DNA of 64,000 nt from contig DATLGL010000017.1 in NCBI GenBank assembly GCA_035540495.1, forward strand, positions 62,001-126,000. The letters are read 5' to 3'. Below the pieces are notes generated by a model, which was not told the DNA's origin, ran no database searches, and worked only from the letters and a program-made list of their open reading frames with translations. Numbering within the stretch: position 1 is the stretch's first letter; each line of letters opens with the position of its first letter. The translations under genes and the position numbers were made by a program. Below, one piece after another: positions 14,930-22,110 of the stretch. Origin of the DNA: DASVEG01 sp035540495. GTDB taxonomy: Bacteria; Actinomycetota; Acidimicrobiia; Acidimicrobiales; CADCTF01.

Positions 14930-15763
14930 ATGACGTCAGACTCCGGTTCGAATGGCGCGGAGCACTGGCCGACACCGCGCAAGATCTACGAGCGCTCTGT
15001 CGCAGAAGGGAATCGCCGTCTCGATGCCAGCGGCCTCGAGCTCGTCGCGACCGGGTTCATCGCAGGCTTCACGATCGTGTTCGGCATCGCTGCTCAAGCG
15101 ATCACGGCAGCGTTGCTCGAACCCGAGATCGGAGCAGGTCCCGCGAAACTCGCGGGCAGCCTCGCGTTCGGTGTCGGTCTCGTGTTCCTCATCATCGGAC
15201 GAGCGGAGCTGTTCACCGAGAACTTCTTCGGGCCGGTGGGCGCAGCCTACGAACGTCGGGCAGAAGGCGGCGTTGTGGCTCTGCTGGCTCGGCTGTGGGG
15301 CGCCATCCTTGTACTGAACCTGGTTGGTGGTGTCGTCTTCGCTGCGATCATCTCCGTCGACGGCGCCTTGCCGGCCGGGGCGCCAGCCGCGCTGAACCAC
15401 CTGGCTGACGAGATCGTCGACCGCCCACCATCCGCGAGCCTCGCCAACGCGATCGCTGGTGGCACGCTCATCACGCTGCTGTCGTTCTTGCTGCACGCAG
15501 CATCGTCCACCACCGCACGAGTCATCATCGGCTACCTCGTTGGCGTGGTGCTGGCGCTCGGCCCTTTCAACCACGTCGTCGTCACCACGCTGCATCTGGC
15601 CTTCGGTGTGCTGCACGACGGCCCTTCCGTTGGCGACGGTATCCCAGATGTCGCGTTGGCACTCGCGGGGAACATGTTGGGTGGCCTTGGGTTCGTCACA
15701 CTGACGCACATCGCCCAGGCCAAGGGAGAGCCTCCGCCGCGCTCGCACCACGACTCGGAATAG
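14930..15763 (+). CDS. Formate/nitrite transporter (FNT) family channel, YfdC-like
   Basis: A 277-residue protein with about six membrane helices. FNT hallmarks are the GFIAGFTIVFG turn in the first helix and LIIGRAELFTENFFGPV, matching the GAELFTxN motif of the family. The family conducts small monovalent anions such as formate, nitrite or hydrosulfide; this branch has no defined substrate. The Leu in the re-entrant loop could not be placed with certainty. It follows the DUF305 gene by 22 bases and is probably the third gene of the metal-controlled operon. An anion channel in a metal operon is unusual and could instead be an unrelated passenger. Confidence 0.82.
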   Translation: MTSDSGSNGAEHWPTPRKIYERSVAEGNRRLDASGLELVATGFIAGFTIVFGIAAQAITAALLEPEIGAGPAKLAGSLAFGVGLVFLIIGRAELFTENFFGPVGAAYERRAEGGVVALLARLWGAILVLNLVGGVVFAAIISVDGALPAGAPAALNHLADEIVDRPPSASLANAIAGGTLITLLSFLLHAASSTTARVIIGYLVGVVLALGPFNHVVVTTLHLAFGVLHDGPSVGDGIPDVALALAGNMLGGLGFVTLTHIAQAKGEPPPRSHHDSE

Positions 15764-15799
15764 GCGCGTCGATCGACGTGGACGTCCTGGGCCGTTCGC

Positions 15800-16069
15800 T
15801 CAGTGGTTGCGCAGCGCGTCGATCAATTCGCTCTTCGACATGTTGCTGCGGCCCTCGATGCCCACTTCCTTCGCCTGTTGGTACAACTCGTCCTTGGTGC
15901 GGTCTTCGTGGTTGCCGGACTTGCCACCTCGGCGGCCCACCTCGGAGCGGCCCTCGTTGTCCGACGCATTGGAGATGCGCGCCGCCTTCTCCTTGCTCAT
16001 CCCTTCGTCGCGGAGCGCCTCGTACTGCTCGGGATCCTTGATCGACGAACCGTGATCCTTGCCTGGCAT
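15800..16069 (-). CDS. Small hydrophilic protein with Rho-N/SAP-like C-terminus
   Basis: An 89-residue protein starting at ATG 16069, with AAGGAGG 5 bases upstream (the strongest ribosome site in the window), which decides against longer readings. The N-terminal half is charged and glycine-rich (SEVGRRGGKSGNHEDRTKDE) and resembles KGG-type stress proteins. The last 35 residues (TKDELYQQAKEVGIEGRSNM, then SKSELIDAL) match the helix-extended-helix of the Rho termination factor N-terminal domain, a nucleic-acid-binding fold. Function is unknown; a DNA- or RNA-associated stress role is a guess. The strong ribosome site suggests high expression. It is the only gene between 15764 and 16336. Confidence 0.8.
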   Translation of the reverse strand: MPGKDHGSSIKDPEQYEALRDEGMSKEKAARISNASDNEGRSEVGRRGGKSGNHEDRTKDELYQQAKEVGIEGRSNMSKSELIDALRNH

Positions 16070-16336
16070 GGTTCCTCCTTGCCCCGGGTGCGCTACCGGT
16101 CGGCTTGCTGCGTCGCCTTCTCCTGTTGAGCCACGCCCTCGCTCTCGAGATCCGCGTCGGGTCACCGCACCTGCAGCTGCGTTGTCGTCGTGAGGCGTCC
16201 TACCCGCCTTCGCGGCGACGGCATTCGGGCGCATCCGCCGCGTGATCAGGAGGCGCAGGTTTCCCTGTCACACTCGACGGGGTGAAGGTCTCTCATCTTC
16301 ACGCGCGGCGACGGTCGCTGCGACGGGAGGACGGAG

Positions 16337-16633
16337 ATGGATCGGTTCCTGCAGGTGTGGCGTGCCCGAGTCAACGACGGGGATGTCGAGTCGCTGCTCG
16401 AAGTGCGCCCGGCGGCGATCGCCGAGGCCAAACGACTGTGCCCGGAGTTGCTCCGAGCCGAACTGGTCGATGCCGGTGACGGTGTGTGGCTCGACGTGCT
16501 GACTTGGAGCGTCGCCGATGGCGAGGAGCGTCTGATGGCGAAGTCAGACCGCTTCGACGCGCTGCACCGCATGCACGCGTTCCTCGAGGCGGCCGAGCCC
16601 GTCGGTCGTGGACGGGTGATCACGAGCGCATGA
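16337..16633 (+). CDS. Small ABM-like protein coupled to a sigma factor gene
   Basis: A 98-residue protein. The pattern WRARVNDGDVESLLEVRPAA, WLDVLTWSVADGEERL, then a helix and HAFLEAAEPVG resembles dimeric alpha/beta-barrel (antibiotic biosynthesis monooxygenase-like) proteins, but no catalytic residue is recognised. GGAGGACGGAG precedes ATG 16337. Its TGA overlaps the ATG of the sigma factor as ATGA, so the two are translationally coupled. It may sense or handle a small oxidised molecule for the sigma-AlkC operon; this is inference from position alone. Confidence 0.7.
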   Translation: MDRFLQVWRARVNDGDVESLLEVRPAAIAEAKRLCPELLRAELVDAGDGVWLDVLTWSVADGEERLMAKSDRFDALHRMHAFLEAAEPVGRGRVITSA

Positions 16634-17487
16634 ACGACCGACCCGTTCGCGTCGATGAACGAGATCTCGATCTCGACGCGCTGGCGAAGCGAGCAGCGGA
16701 CGGCGATCGCGAGTCGCTGTCCGCGCTCCTGCACGAGCTGCAACACCCGATGTACCGACTTGCGCTGCGATTCCTCGGTCACCCGCAGGACGCGCAGGAC
16801 GCGACGCAGGAGATCCTGATCCGGCTCGTCACGCACCTCGGCAGCTTCGAGGGCCGCTCGAAGTTCACGACGTGGGCGTACACCGTCGCGACCCGGAGCC
16901 TGTTGCGCACCAGGCGGCGATTCGTCGAGTCGTCGGTCAAGGGCCCGGAGCAGTTCGCGGCCTTCCTCGACGCCGGGTTGGGCGACATCGACCCGACCAT
17001 CGACGAGGCCGAGTACCGGCTGCTCTGCGACGAGGTGAGGATCAGCTGCACCTACGGGATGCTGCTGTGCGTCCCTCGTGACCAGCGCCTGGCGTACCTC
17101 CTCGCCGACGTGATCGGCCTCACGGATGTGGAGGGTGCCGAGATCCTGGAGTGCAGTCGAGAGGCGTTCCGCCAGCGCGTGTCGCGAGCCCGGCGCACGA
17201 TCCGGTACGTGGTCGAGAATCGATGCGGGCTCGTCGATCCCGGCAATCCATGCCGGTGCGGCAGGCAGATCGCGTCGAGCGAGCGAGCGGGAATCCTCCG
17301 GCGCGACTCGCTGCCTCTGGCCCGGCACCCGCGTGAGGAGGTACGCGTCTGGATCGAGCCGCTCGCGAAGCAGCTCGACGACGTCGTGGCGATCGGCGAC
17401 CTCTATCGGTTCGACCGCTTCAAGGCGCCTGACGCCCTGTGGATCGACCTCCAGAGTCGGTTCCCGGAGCTGCTCGGCGCGCAGTAG
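16630..17487 (+). CDS. ECF-like sigma-70 factor with cysteine-containing C-terminal extension
   Basis: A 285-residue sigma factor. Region 2 is at about residues 15-90 (RFLGHPQDAQDATQEILIRL, then KFTTWAYTVATR). Region 4 is at about 135-195 (LLADVIGLTDVEGAEILECS, then REAFRQRVSRARRTIR). It continues with about 90 residues starting with NPCRCGRQI, a Cys cluster that could hold a metal or sense oxidants. The start ATG 16630 overlaps the stop of the upstream small gene, and its stop TAG shares its G with the GTG of the AlkC-like gene. The three genes are therefore one coupled operon. It probably drives a stress regulon that includes alkylation repair. No anti-sigma gene is adjacent, so the extension may itself control activity. 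Confidence 0.85.
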   Translation: MNDRPVRVDERDLDLDALAKRAADGDRESLSALLHELQHPMYRLALRFLGHPQDAQDATQEILIRLVTHLGSFEGRSKFTTWAYTVATRSLLRTRRRFVESSVKGPEQFAAFLDAGLGDIDPTIDEAEYRLLCDEVRISCTYGMLLCVPRDQRLAYLLADVIGLTDVEGAEILECSREAFRQRVSRARRTIRYVVENRCGLVDPGNPCRCGRQIASSERAGILRRDSLPLARHPREEVRVWIEPLAKQLDDVVAIGDLYRFDRFKAPDALWIDLQSRFPELLGAQ

Positions 17488-18584
17488 TGGCTGCCTTCAA
17501 GGACGAGCTCGGGGTCGACGCGGCGCGACGGCTCGGTCGCGAGCTCACGCGCGCCTGGCCGGAGTTTCCAACCCGACGCTTCACCGCAGGCCTCGCTGCG
17601 GCGATCGAGCCGCTCGAGCTTCTTGCCCGCGGCTCCGAGCTCACGGCGCGCCTCGAGCGAACGTTGCCGCCGCGGTTCTCCGACGCCGCGGGCGTCCTCT
17701 ACAGGGCACTGGAGTCGCCGACGTTCACCGGGTGGATCGTGCTGCCGGTCGGCGGGTTCGTCGCGAGCGCAGGCATCGACGTTCCGGAGCAGGCGCTGCC
17801 CTTGCTCGCCGCACTCACGCCGCGGTGGTCGAGCGAGTTCGCGATCCGGCCGTTCATCGAGGGGCGCCGTCAGATCACGTACCGGTTCCTCCGCGACTGG
17901 GTGACCGCCGACGACGAGCACGTCCGCCGGCTCGTCTCCGAAGGAACCCGCCCGCGCCTGCCGTGGGCGCCCGTGCTTCGTGATCTCGTTGCTGATCCGT
18001 CGCCGAGCCTGCCGCTCCTGGAACGCCTGGTGGATGACACGTCGCCGTACGTCCGTCGATCCGTCGCGAACCACCTCAACGACATCAGCAAGGACCATCC
18101 CGGCCTCGCCGTCGACCTGGCGCGCTCGTGGCTCCCGCGAGGTGATCACGCGAGGTGGGTCGTGGCGCGTGGGCTGCGAACGCTGGTCAAACGCGGAGAT
18201 CGGACCGCGCTCGAGCTGATCGGAGCCACCCTCGCGAACGCGCCGGAGCTCGTGGAGTTGGAGGTCGACCGGAAGGTGATCGAGGTCGGTGACGCCGTGA
18301 CGTTCGCGTTCGCGCTGCGACTGGCGGAAGGGAACGAGCCCGTCGACGCGGTCATCGACTACCGCGTGCACTACTCGGGTGTTCGCGGACTCAAGGCGCC
18401 CAAGGTGTTCAAGCTCACTCGGCGGCGTCTCGAACCCGGTCAGCTGGTCACCATCACGAGGCGCCATCGCTTCGAGCACGTGTCGATCCGGCAGATCCGT
18501 CCGGGCCCGCACCGGATCGACGTCCAGGTGAACGGCGAGGTGGTCGGGTCCGTCGACATCGAGGTCATCGACCACCCGGCGTAG
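17487..18584 (+). CDS. AlkC-like DNA alkylation repair protein (HEAT repeats plus Ig-like domain)
   Basis: A 365-residue protein starting at GTG 17487, inside the TAGTG junction with the sigma gene. Residues about 15-255 are alpha-helical HEAT-like repeats (for example DDTSPYVRRSVANHLNDISK and ARWVVARGLRTLVKRGD). Residues about 258-365 form an Ig-like beta domain (LEVDRKVIEVGDAVTFAF, then GPHRIDVQVNGEVVGSVDIE). HEAT repeats with a C-terminal Ig-like domain are the arrangement of AlkC 3-methyladenine DNA glycosylases, as opposed to AlkD, which lacks it. It would remove N3-alkylated adenine from DNA. Coupling to a sigma factor suggests induction with it. A long hairpin follows 31 bases after the stop. 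Confidence 0.85.
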   Translation: MAAFKDELGVDAARRLGRELTRAWPEFPTRRFTAGLAAAIEPLELLARGSELTARLERTLPPRFSDAAGVLYRALESPTFTGWIVLPVGGFVASAGIDVPEQALPLLAALTPRWSSEFAIRPFIEGRRQITYRFLRDWVTADDEHVRRLVSEGTRPRLPWAPVLRDLVADPSPSLPLLERLVDDTSPYVRRSVANHLNDISKDHPGLAVDLARSWLPRGDHARWVVARGLRTLVKRGDRTALELIGATLANAPELVELEVDRKVIEVGDAVTFAFALRLAEGNEPVDAVIDYRVHYSGVRGLKAPKVFKLTRRRLEPGQLVTITRRHRFEHVSIRQIRPGPHRIDVQVNGEVVGSVDIEVIDHPA

Positions 18585-18615
18585 GAGAGTCGCGTCCCCA
18601 GCGCGATGAGTTCTG

Positions 18616-18665
18616 ACCGCGGCGACCGTCGACAGAGGTGTGCGCTCTGTCGCGGTCGTCGCGGT
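18616..18665 (+). terminator. Long imperfect hairpin after the AlkC-like gene
   Basis: Arms 18616-18637 and 18645-18665 pair over about 20 bp with one mismatch and one bulged base; the 7-base loop is GTGTGCG. There is no T run. It lies 31 bases after the AlkC-like stop and may end that transcript as a tail-less hairpin. The loop also contains the GTG used as start of the next small gene, so it could instead control that gene's translation. Confidence 0.55.
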
Positions 18666-18876
18666 CGTCGTTGTGCTGTCAGGTGAGACCGAGGTGATGT
18701 CTTGGCCGCTCGCCACGCCGCGAGTCGATCTCGACGTCGTCGACCGTCTTGCTCGGCTCCAACAGCGCGTGCGCCGAGCGGGCTGCCGGGTGTCGTTACG
18801 AGCCGTCGACCCGACGCTGCGGGAGCTCCTCAGGCTCGCGGGCCTCGACGAGCTCCTACGAGAGGTGAGCCGGTAG
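18640..18876 (+). CDS. Small STAS-like protein
   Basis: A 78-residue protein, possibly from GTG 18640; ATG 18697 is an alternative start. After a short beta-rich N-terminus comes DLDVVDRLARLQQRVRRAGC then VSLRAVDPTLRELLRLAGL. This has the helix-strand-helix layout of the second half of a STAS domain, with the usual LARLxxxARRxGC and LxxLLxLAGL spacing. The phosphorylated Ser motif of classical antagonists is absent. The 3' end overlaps the convergent sigma factor gene by 21 bases. Function unknown; a non-phosphorylatable regulatory partner is possible. The start inside a hairpin loop is unusual and lowers confidence. Confidence 0.55.
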   Translation: MRSVAVVAVVVVLSGETEVMSWPLATPRVDLDVVDRLARLQQRVRRAGCRVSLRAVDPTLRELLRLAGLDELLREVSR

Positions 18877-19842
18877 CCCGAAGAGCTCGAACAGCGACAT
18901 GTCGAGGAAGTTGTGGTGACCGGCGATCCGGCCGTCGACGACGTCGAGCACCTGGATCGCCCACGGCGCCCACCCACCCGAAGGATCCGCCTTGTACGAG
19001 CCGAACGCCGGCTGGCCGTTGGCGCTGGTGGGGACGAGGCGCGACCCCTTGCACCCGATGCCCGGGCCGACGAAGAACTGGGCGACGTCGCTCGCGCCCT
19101 GGAGCCAGAAGTCGAACGGCGGCATCGACATGACGGCGTCTTCGTGCAGCAACGTCACGAGCAGGTCGATGTCGTAGCGCTCGAACGCGTCGACGTACCG
19201 AGCGAGCAGCTCCTGGTCGGCGGGTGCCATCGACGAGGTCGTCGATGCTCGGACGCCGTCCTCGGTCGTGCCTCGCTCGGCAAGCGTGGCCCTCGCGCGC
19301 TGCAGCGCGCTGTTCACCGACGCCACGGATGTGTCGAGCAGCTCGGCCACCTCGGTCGCCTGCCAACGGAGGACCTCGCGCAGGATGAGCACCGCACGCT
19401 GACGGGCGGGGAGGTGCTGCAAGGCGGTGACGAACGCCAAGCGGATGGAGTCTCGAGCGGCAGCGACGTCGGCCGGATCGCCGTCGAGGGGGACGACCGC
19501 GGCGTCAGGAACCGGCTCGATCCACGTCTCGTTCGGTCGGGTGGCGTGCTGGAAGTCGTCGGCCTTCCGCGACGGCCCGAGGTCCATCGCGACGGCCCGG
19601 CGCTGCCGGCCGCGGAGCATGTCGAGGCAGACGTTCGTCGCGATCCGGTAGAGCCACGACCGCAGAGCTGCCCTTCCTTCGAAGGTGTCCGCCTTCTTCC
19701 ACGCCCGGACCATCGTCTCCTGAACCGCGTCCTCGGCTTCGAACGACGAGCCGAGCATCCGGTAGCAGTAGGCGCGCAGCTCTCGCCGGTACTGCTCGGC
19801 ATCGTCGAGCAGCGCAGGCCCTGCATCGCGTGTCACCGCCAT
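18856..19842 (-). CDS. RNA polymerase sigma factor with C-terminal SnoaL-like domain
   Basis: A 328-residue protein. Sigma region 2 is at about residues 15-85 (RAYCYRMLGSSFEAEDAVQE, then RSWLYRIATNVCLDMLRG). Region 4 is at about 140-190 (LPARQRAVLILREVL, then VAELLDTSVASVNSALQRAR). A SnoaL-like (NTF2 fold) domain follows at about 205-328 (YVDAFERYDIDLLVTLLHED, then FLDMSLFELFGLP). In such ECF factors the SnoaL domain takes the place of a separate anti-sigma factor and adjusts activity. ATG 19842 has a TACGAT box 8 bases upstream, so leaderless transcription is likely. Its target genes are unknown. The 3' end overlaps the small STAS-like gene tail to tail. Confidence 0.9.
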   Translation of the reverse strand: MAVTRDAGPALLDDAEQYRRELRAYCYRMLGSSFEAEDAVQETMVRAWKKADTFEGRAALRSWLYRIATNVCLDMLRGRQRRAVAMDLGPSRKADDFQHATRPNETWIEPVPDAAVVPLDGDPADVAAARDSIRLAFVTALQHLPARQRAVLILREVLRWQATEVAELLDTSVASVNSALQRARATLAERGTTEDGVRASTTSSMAPADQELLARYVDAFERYDIDLLVTLLHEDAVMSMPPFDFWLQGASDVAQFFVGPGIGCKGSRLVPTSANGQPAFGSYKADPSGGWAPWAIQVLDVVDGRIAGHHNFLDMSLFELFGLPAHLS

Positions 19843-19850
19843 GGGAGCGC

Positions 19851-19856
19851 ATCGTA
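19851..19856 (-). promoter_or_regulatory. TACGAT -10 box for the SnoaL-tailed sigma factor
   Basis: Read on the minus strand, TACGAT lies 8 bases before ATG 19842. A second TACGAT at 19906-19911 on the plus strand lies upstream of the MBL-rhodanese gene (start 19939), which does have a GAGAGGAG ribosome site. Confidence 0.5.
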
Positions 19857-19938
19857 CGAGCACGTGCGTAGGACGTACGGCCCGGGCGGAACTCATCGCA
19901 CCTCCGTACGATCATCGGTGGGGGAGAGGAGCCGTCAC

Positions 19939-21336
19939 ATGTTCTTCCGCCAGTACCAGCTGCCCTGCCTGTCGCTCTTCAGCTACCTCGTGGGCGACGA
20001 GGCGACCGGGCGTGCCGTCGTCGTCGACCCGCAGCGTGACGTCAGCGCGTACCTGGCGGATGCGGCCGCGAACGGGCTCACGATCGAGCGGGTCATCGAG
20101 ACCCACTTCCACGCCGACTTCCTCTCCGGGCACCTCGAGCTCGCGAAGGCCACCGGGGCCACGATCTCCTACGGCAGCGAAGCGACTGCGGCCGACTTCG
20201 AGATCGATCGCTTGAAGCACGGCCAGGTGCTGTCGCTCGGTGAGGTCACCCTCGAGGTTCGCCACACGCCGGGCCACACGCCGGAGTCGATATCGATCGT
20301 CGTCCGTGAGCGTCCCGACGGCGAGGCGTGGGCGGTGCTGACCGGCGACACCCTGTTCATCGGCGACGTGGGTCGGCCCGACCTGCTCACATCGGTCGGG
20401 TGGACGGCGGACGACCTCGCGCGCCAGCTGCACCGGTCGCTCCACGAGCAGCTGCTCACCCTCCCCGACTCGACGCGCGTCTACCCCGCGCACGGCGCCG
20501 GCTCGGCCTGCGGCAAGTCGATGTCCGACGCCGTCGTGTCGACGATCGGGGAGCAGCGGGTGACGAACTACGCGCTGCGGCCGATGTCGGAGGACGAGTT
20601 CGTGGCCGCGGTGACGGAGGGACAGTCGGTGGCGCCGCTCTACTTCGCCTTCACGGCCGACTCCAACCGGCGCGTGCACGAGCTCCTCGACGACGGCGCT
20701 CCTCCGCGAGCGCTGCCGGTGGACGACGTGACGGAGATGCAGCGTCGTGGCGGCGTCGCGGTCATCGACGCCAGGTCGCCCGAGGCGTTCGCCTCCGGTC
20801 ATCTGCGAGGTTCGATCAACGTCGGCCTCGACGGCCGCTTCGCGGAGTATGCCGGTGATGTCGTCCGGCCCGGTCAGCCGATCGTGGTCGTGACCGACCC
20901 TGGGCGCGAAGCCGAGGCGAAGGTGCGCCTCGCCCGGATCGGCTTCGACACCGTCGTCGGTGCTCTGGCCGACGTTGAGCGAGTGCTCGCCGAGCGGCCT
21001 GATCTCGCGGAACGATCGGTGCGTCTCGCCGCTGCGGATCTCGGCGAGTGGATGCACGACGAGCCCGCCCTCCAGATCGTCGACGTCCGGAACCCGGGCG
21101 AGACGGCCGACGGCCTCATTGAAGGTGCGACGCGCGTGCCACTGGCTCGGCTGCTCGACCGGATGGCCGAGCTCGACTCGACGAAGCCGACCGTCGTGTA
21201 CTGCGCCGGCGGCTACCGCTCGTCGATCGCGTCGTCGCTCCTGAGGGCGTCGGGGTTCGGGCGTGTCGCCGACCTAATCGGCGGCTATGGCGCATGGGTC
21301 GCGGCGGGGCTCCCGTCGACCGTGCCCGCGGGGTAG
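19939..21336 (+). CDS. Metallo-beta-lactamase fold persulfide dioxygenase-like protein with two rhodanese domains
   Basis: A 465-residue protein. The N-terminal MBL domain (1-215) has THFHADFLSGH with the metal ligands, HTPGHTPES, LTGDTLFIGDVGRPDL and YPAHGAGSACG. This is the signature of persulfide dioxygenases, which oxidise glutathione or other low-molecular persulfides to sulfite. Two rhodanese domains follow. The first (about 265-350, AVIDARSPEAFASGHLRGS) lacks a Cys where the active-site loop should be (IVVVTDPGREAEA). The second (about 375-465, IVDVRNPGET) has an active-site Cys in VVYCAGGYRSS. It probably detoxifies sulfide-derived persulfide in the cytoplasm. GAGAGGAG precedes ATG 19939. 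The sulfur acceptor is unknown. Confidence 0.9.
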   Translation: MFFRQYQLPCLSLFSYLVGDEATGRAVVVDPQRDVSAYLADAAANGLTIERVIETHFHADFLSGHLELAKATGATISYGSEATAADFEIDRLKHGQVLSLGEVTLEVRHTPGHTPESISIVVRERPDGEAWAVLTGDTLFIGDVGRPDLLTSVGWTADDLARQLHRSLHEQLLTLPDSTRVYPAHGAGSACGKSMSDAVVSTIGEQRVTNYALRPMSEDEFVAAVTEGQSVAPLYFAFTADSNRRVHELLDDGAPPRALPVDDVTEMQRRGGVAVIDARSPEAFASGHLRGSINVGLDGRFAEYAGDVVRPGQPIVVVTDPGREAEAKVRLARIGFDTVVGALADVERVLAERPDLAERSVRLAAADLGEWMHDEPALQIVDVRNPGETADGLIEGATRVPLARLLDRMAELDSTKPTVVYCAGGYRSSIASSLLRASGFGRVADLIGGYGAWVAAGLPSTVPAG

Positions 21337-21347
21337 AGCGATGCACC

Positions 21348-22100
21348 ATGACGACCGACGCCCGCGGGGGTGCGGGCAGGCTCTACGCCGGGTGCTCCGG
21401 GTGGGTGTACAAGGACTGGCGCGGCGTCGTCTACCCGGCTGAGCTTCCGCAGCGCCGGTGGTTCGAGCACTACGCGTCGATGCTCGACACCGTCGAGATC
21501 AACAACACCTTCTATCGCCTGCCGACGGTCCAGAAGGTCGAGGGGTGGGCCGCGCAGGCGCCACCCGGCTTCGTCTACGCGTTGAAGCTCGGGCAGTTCG
21601 GATCGCACCGCATGAAGCTGCGTGACGCGGCGACCTGGCTGCCGAACCACCTCGACCGGGTCGAGCGGCTCGGTGCGTCGCTCGGGCCGACGTTGGTGCA
21701 GCTCCCTCCGAGATGGAAGCGCAACGTCGAACGCCTCGACGAGTTCCTTGGCGTGGCACCGAAGCACCTCCGCTGGGCGGTCGAGCTGCGCGACGAGTCG
21801 TGGCTCCACGACGACGTGTACGAGACGCTGCGCCGGCACGGCGCCGCGCTGTGCATCCACGACCTGCTGGCAGACCACCCGTGGGTCCTCACGACCGACT
21901 GGACGTACGTGCGCTTCCACGGCCCCAACGCCCTCCAGGAGAAGTACTTCGGGCTCTACGGACCCGACCGGCTGCGGCCGGTGGCCGATCGGATGAAGGT
22001 GGAGCTCGACGCGGGCAGAGATGTCTACGCCTACTTCAACAACGATTGGCATGGTTATGCCGTAACGGACGTTATGACGATCAAGGGGATGCTGGCCTAG
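21348..22100 (+). CDS. DUF72 (YecE-like) TIM-barrel protein
   Basis: A 250-residue protein of the DUF72 family. Hallmarks are LYAGCSGWVYKDWRGVVYP near the start, FYRLPTVQKVEGWA, FVYALKLGQFGSH, LPPRWKRNVERLDEFL, WAVELRDESW, TYVRFHGP and the ending YAYFNNDWHGYAV. The fold is a TIM barrel with conserved polar residues that suggest an enzyme, but no reaction is established. ATG 21348 follows the MBL-rhodanese gene by 11 bases, so the two are likely cotranscribed. The TAG stop forms the first half of a TAGCCT promoter box for the P450 gene. Confidence 0.88.
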   Translation: MTTDARGGAGRLYAGCSGWVYKDWRGVVYPAELPQRRWFEHYASMLDTVEINNTFYRLPTVQKVEGWAAQAPPGFVYALKLGQFGSHRMKLRDAATWLPNHLDRVERLGASLGPTLVQLPPRWKRNVERLDEFLGVAPKHLRWAVELRDESWLHDDVYETLRRHGAALCIHDLLADHPWVLTTDWTYVRFHGPNALQEKYFGLYGPDRLRPVADRMKVELDAGRDVYAYFNNDWHGYAVTDVMTIKGMLA

Positions 22101-22103
22101 CCT
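22098..22103 (+). promoter_or_regulatory. TAGCCT -10 box overlapping a stop codon, for the P450 gene
   Basis: The TAG stop of the DUF72 gene is the first half of TAGCCT, 7 bases before ATG 22111. No ribosome site is present, which supports leaderless transcription. Confidence 0.5.
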
Positions 22104-22110
22104 CGGCGCC

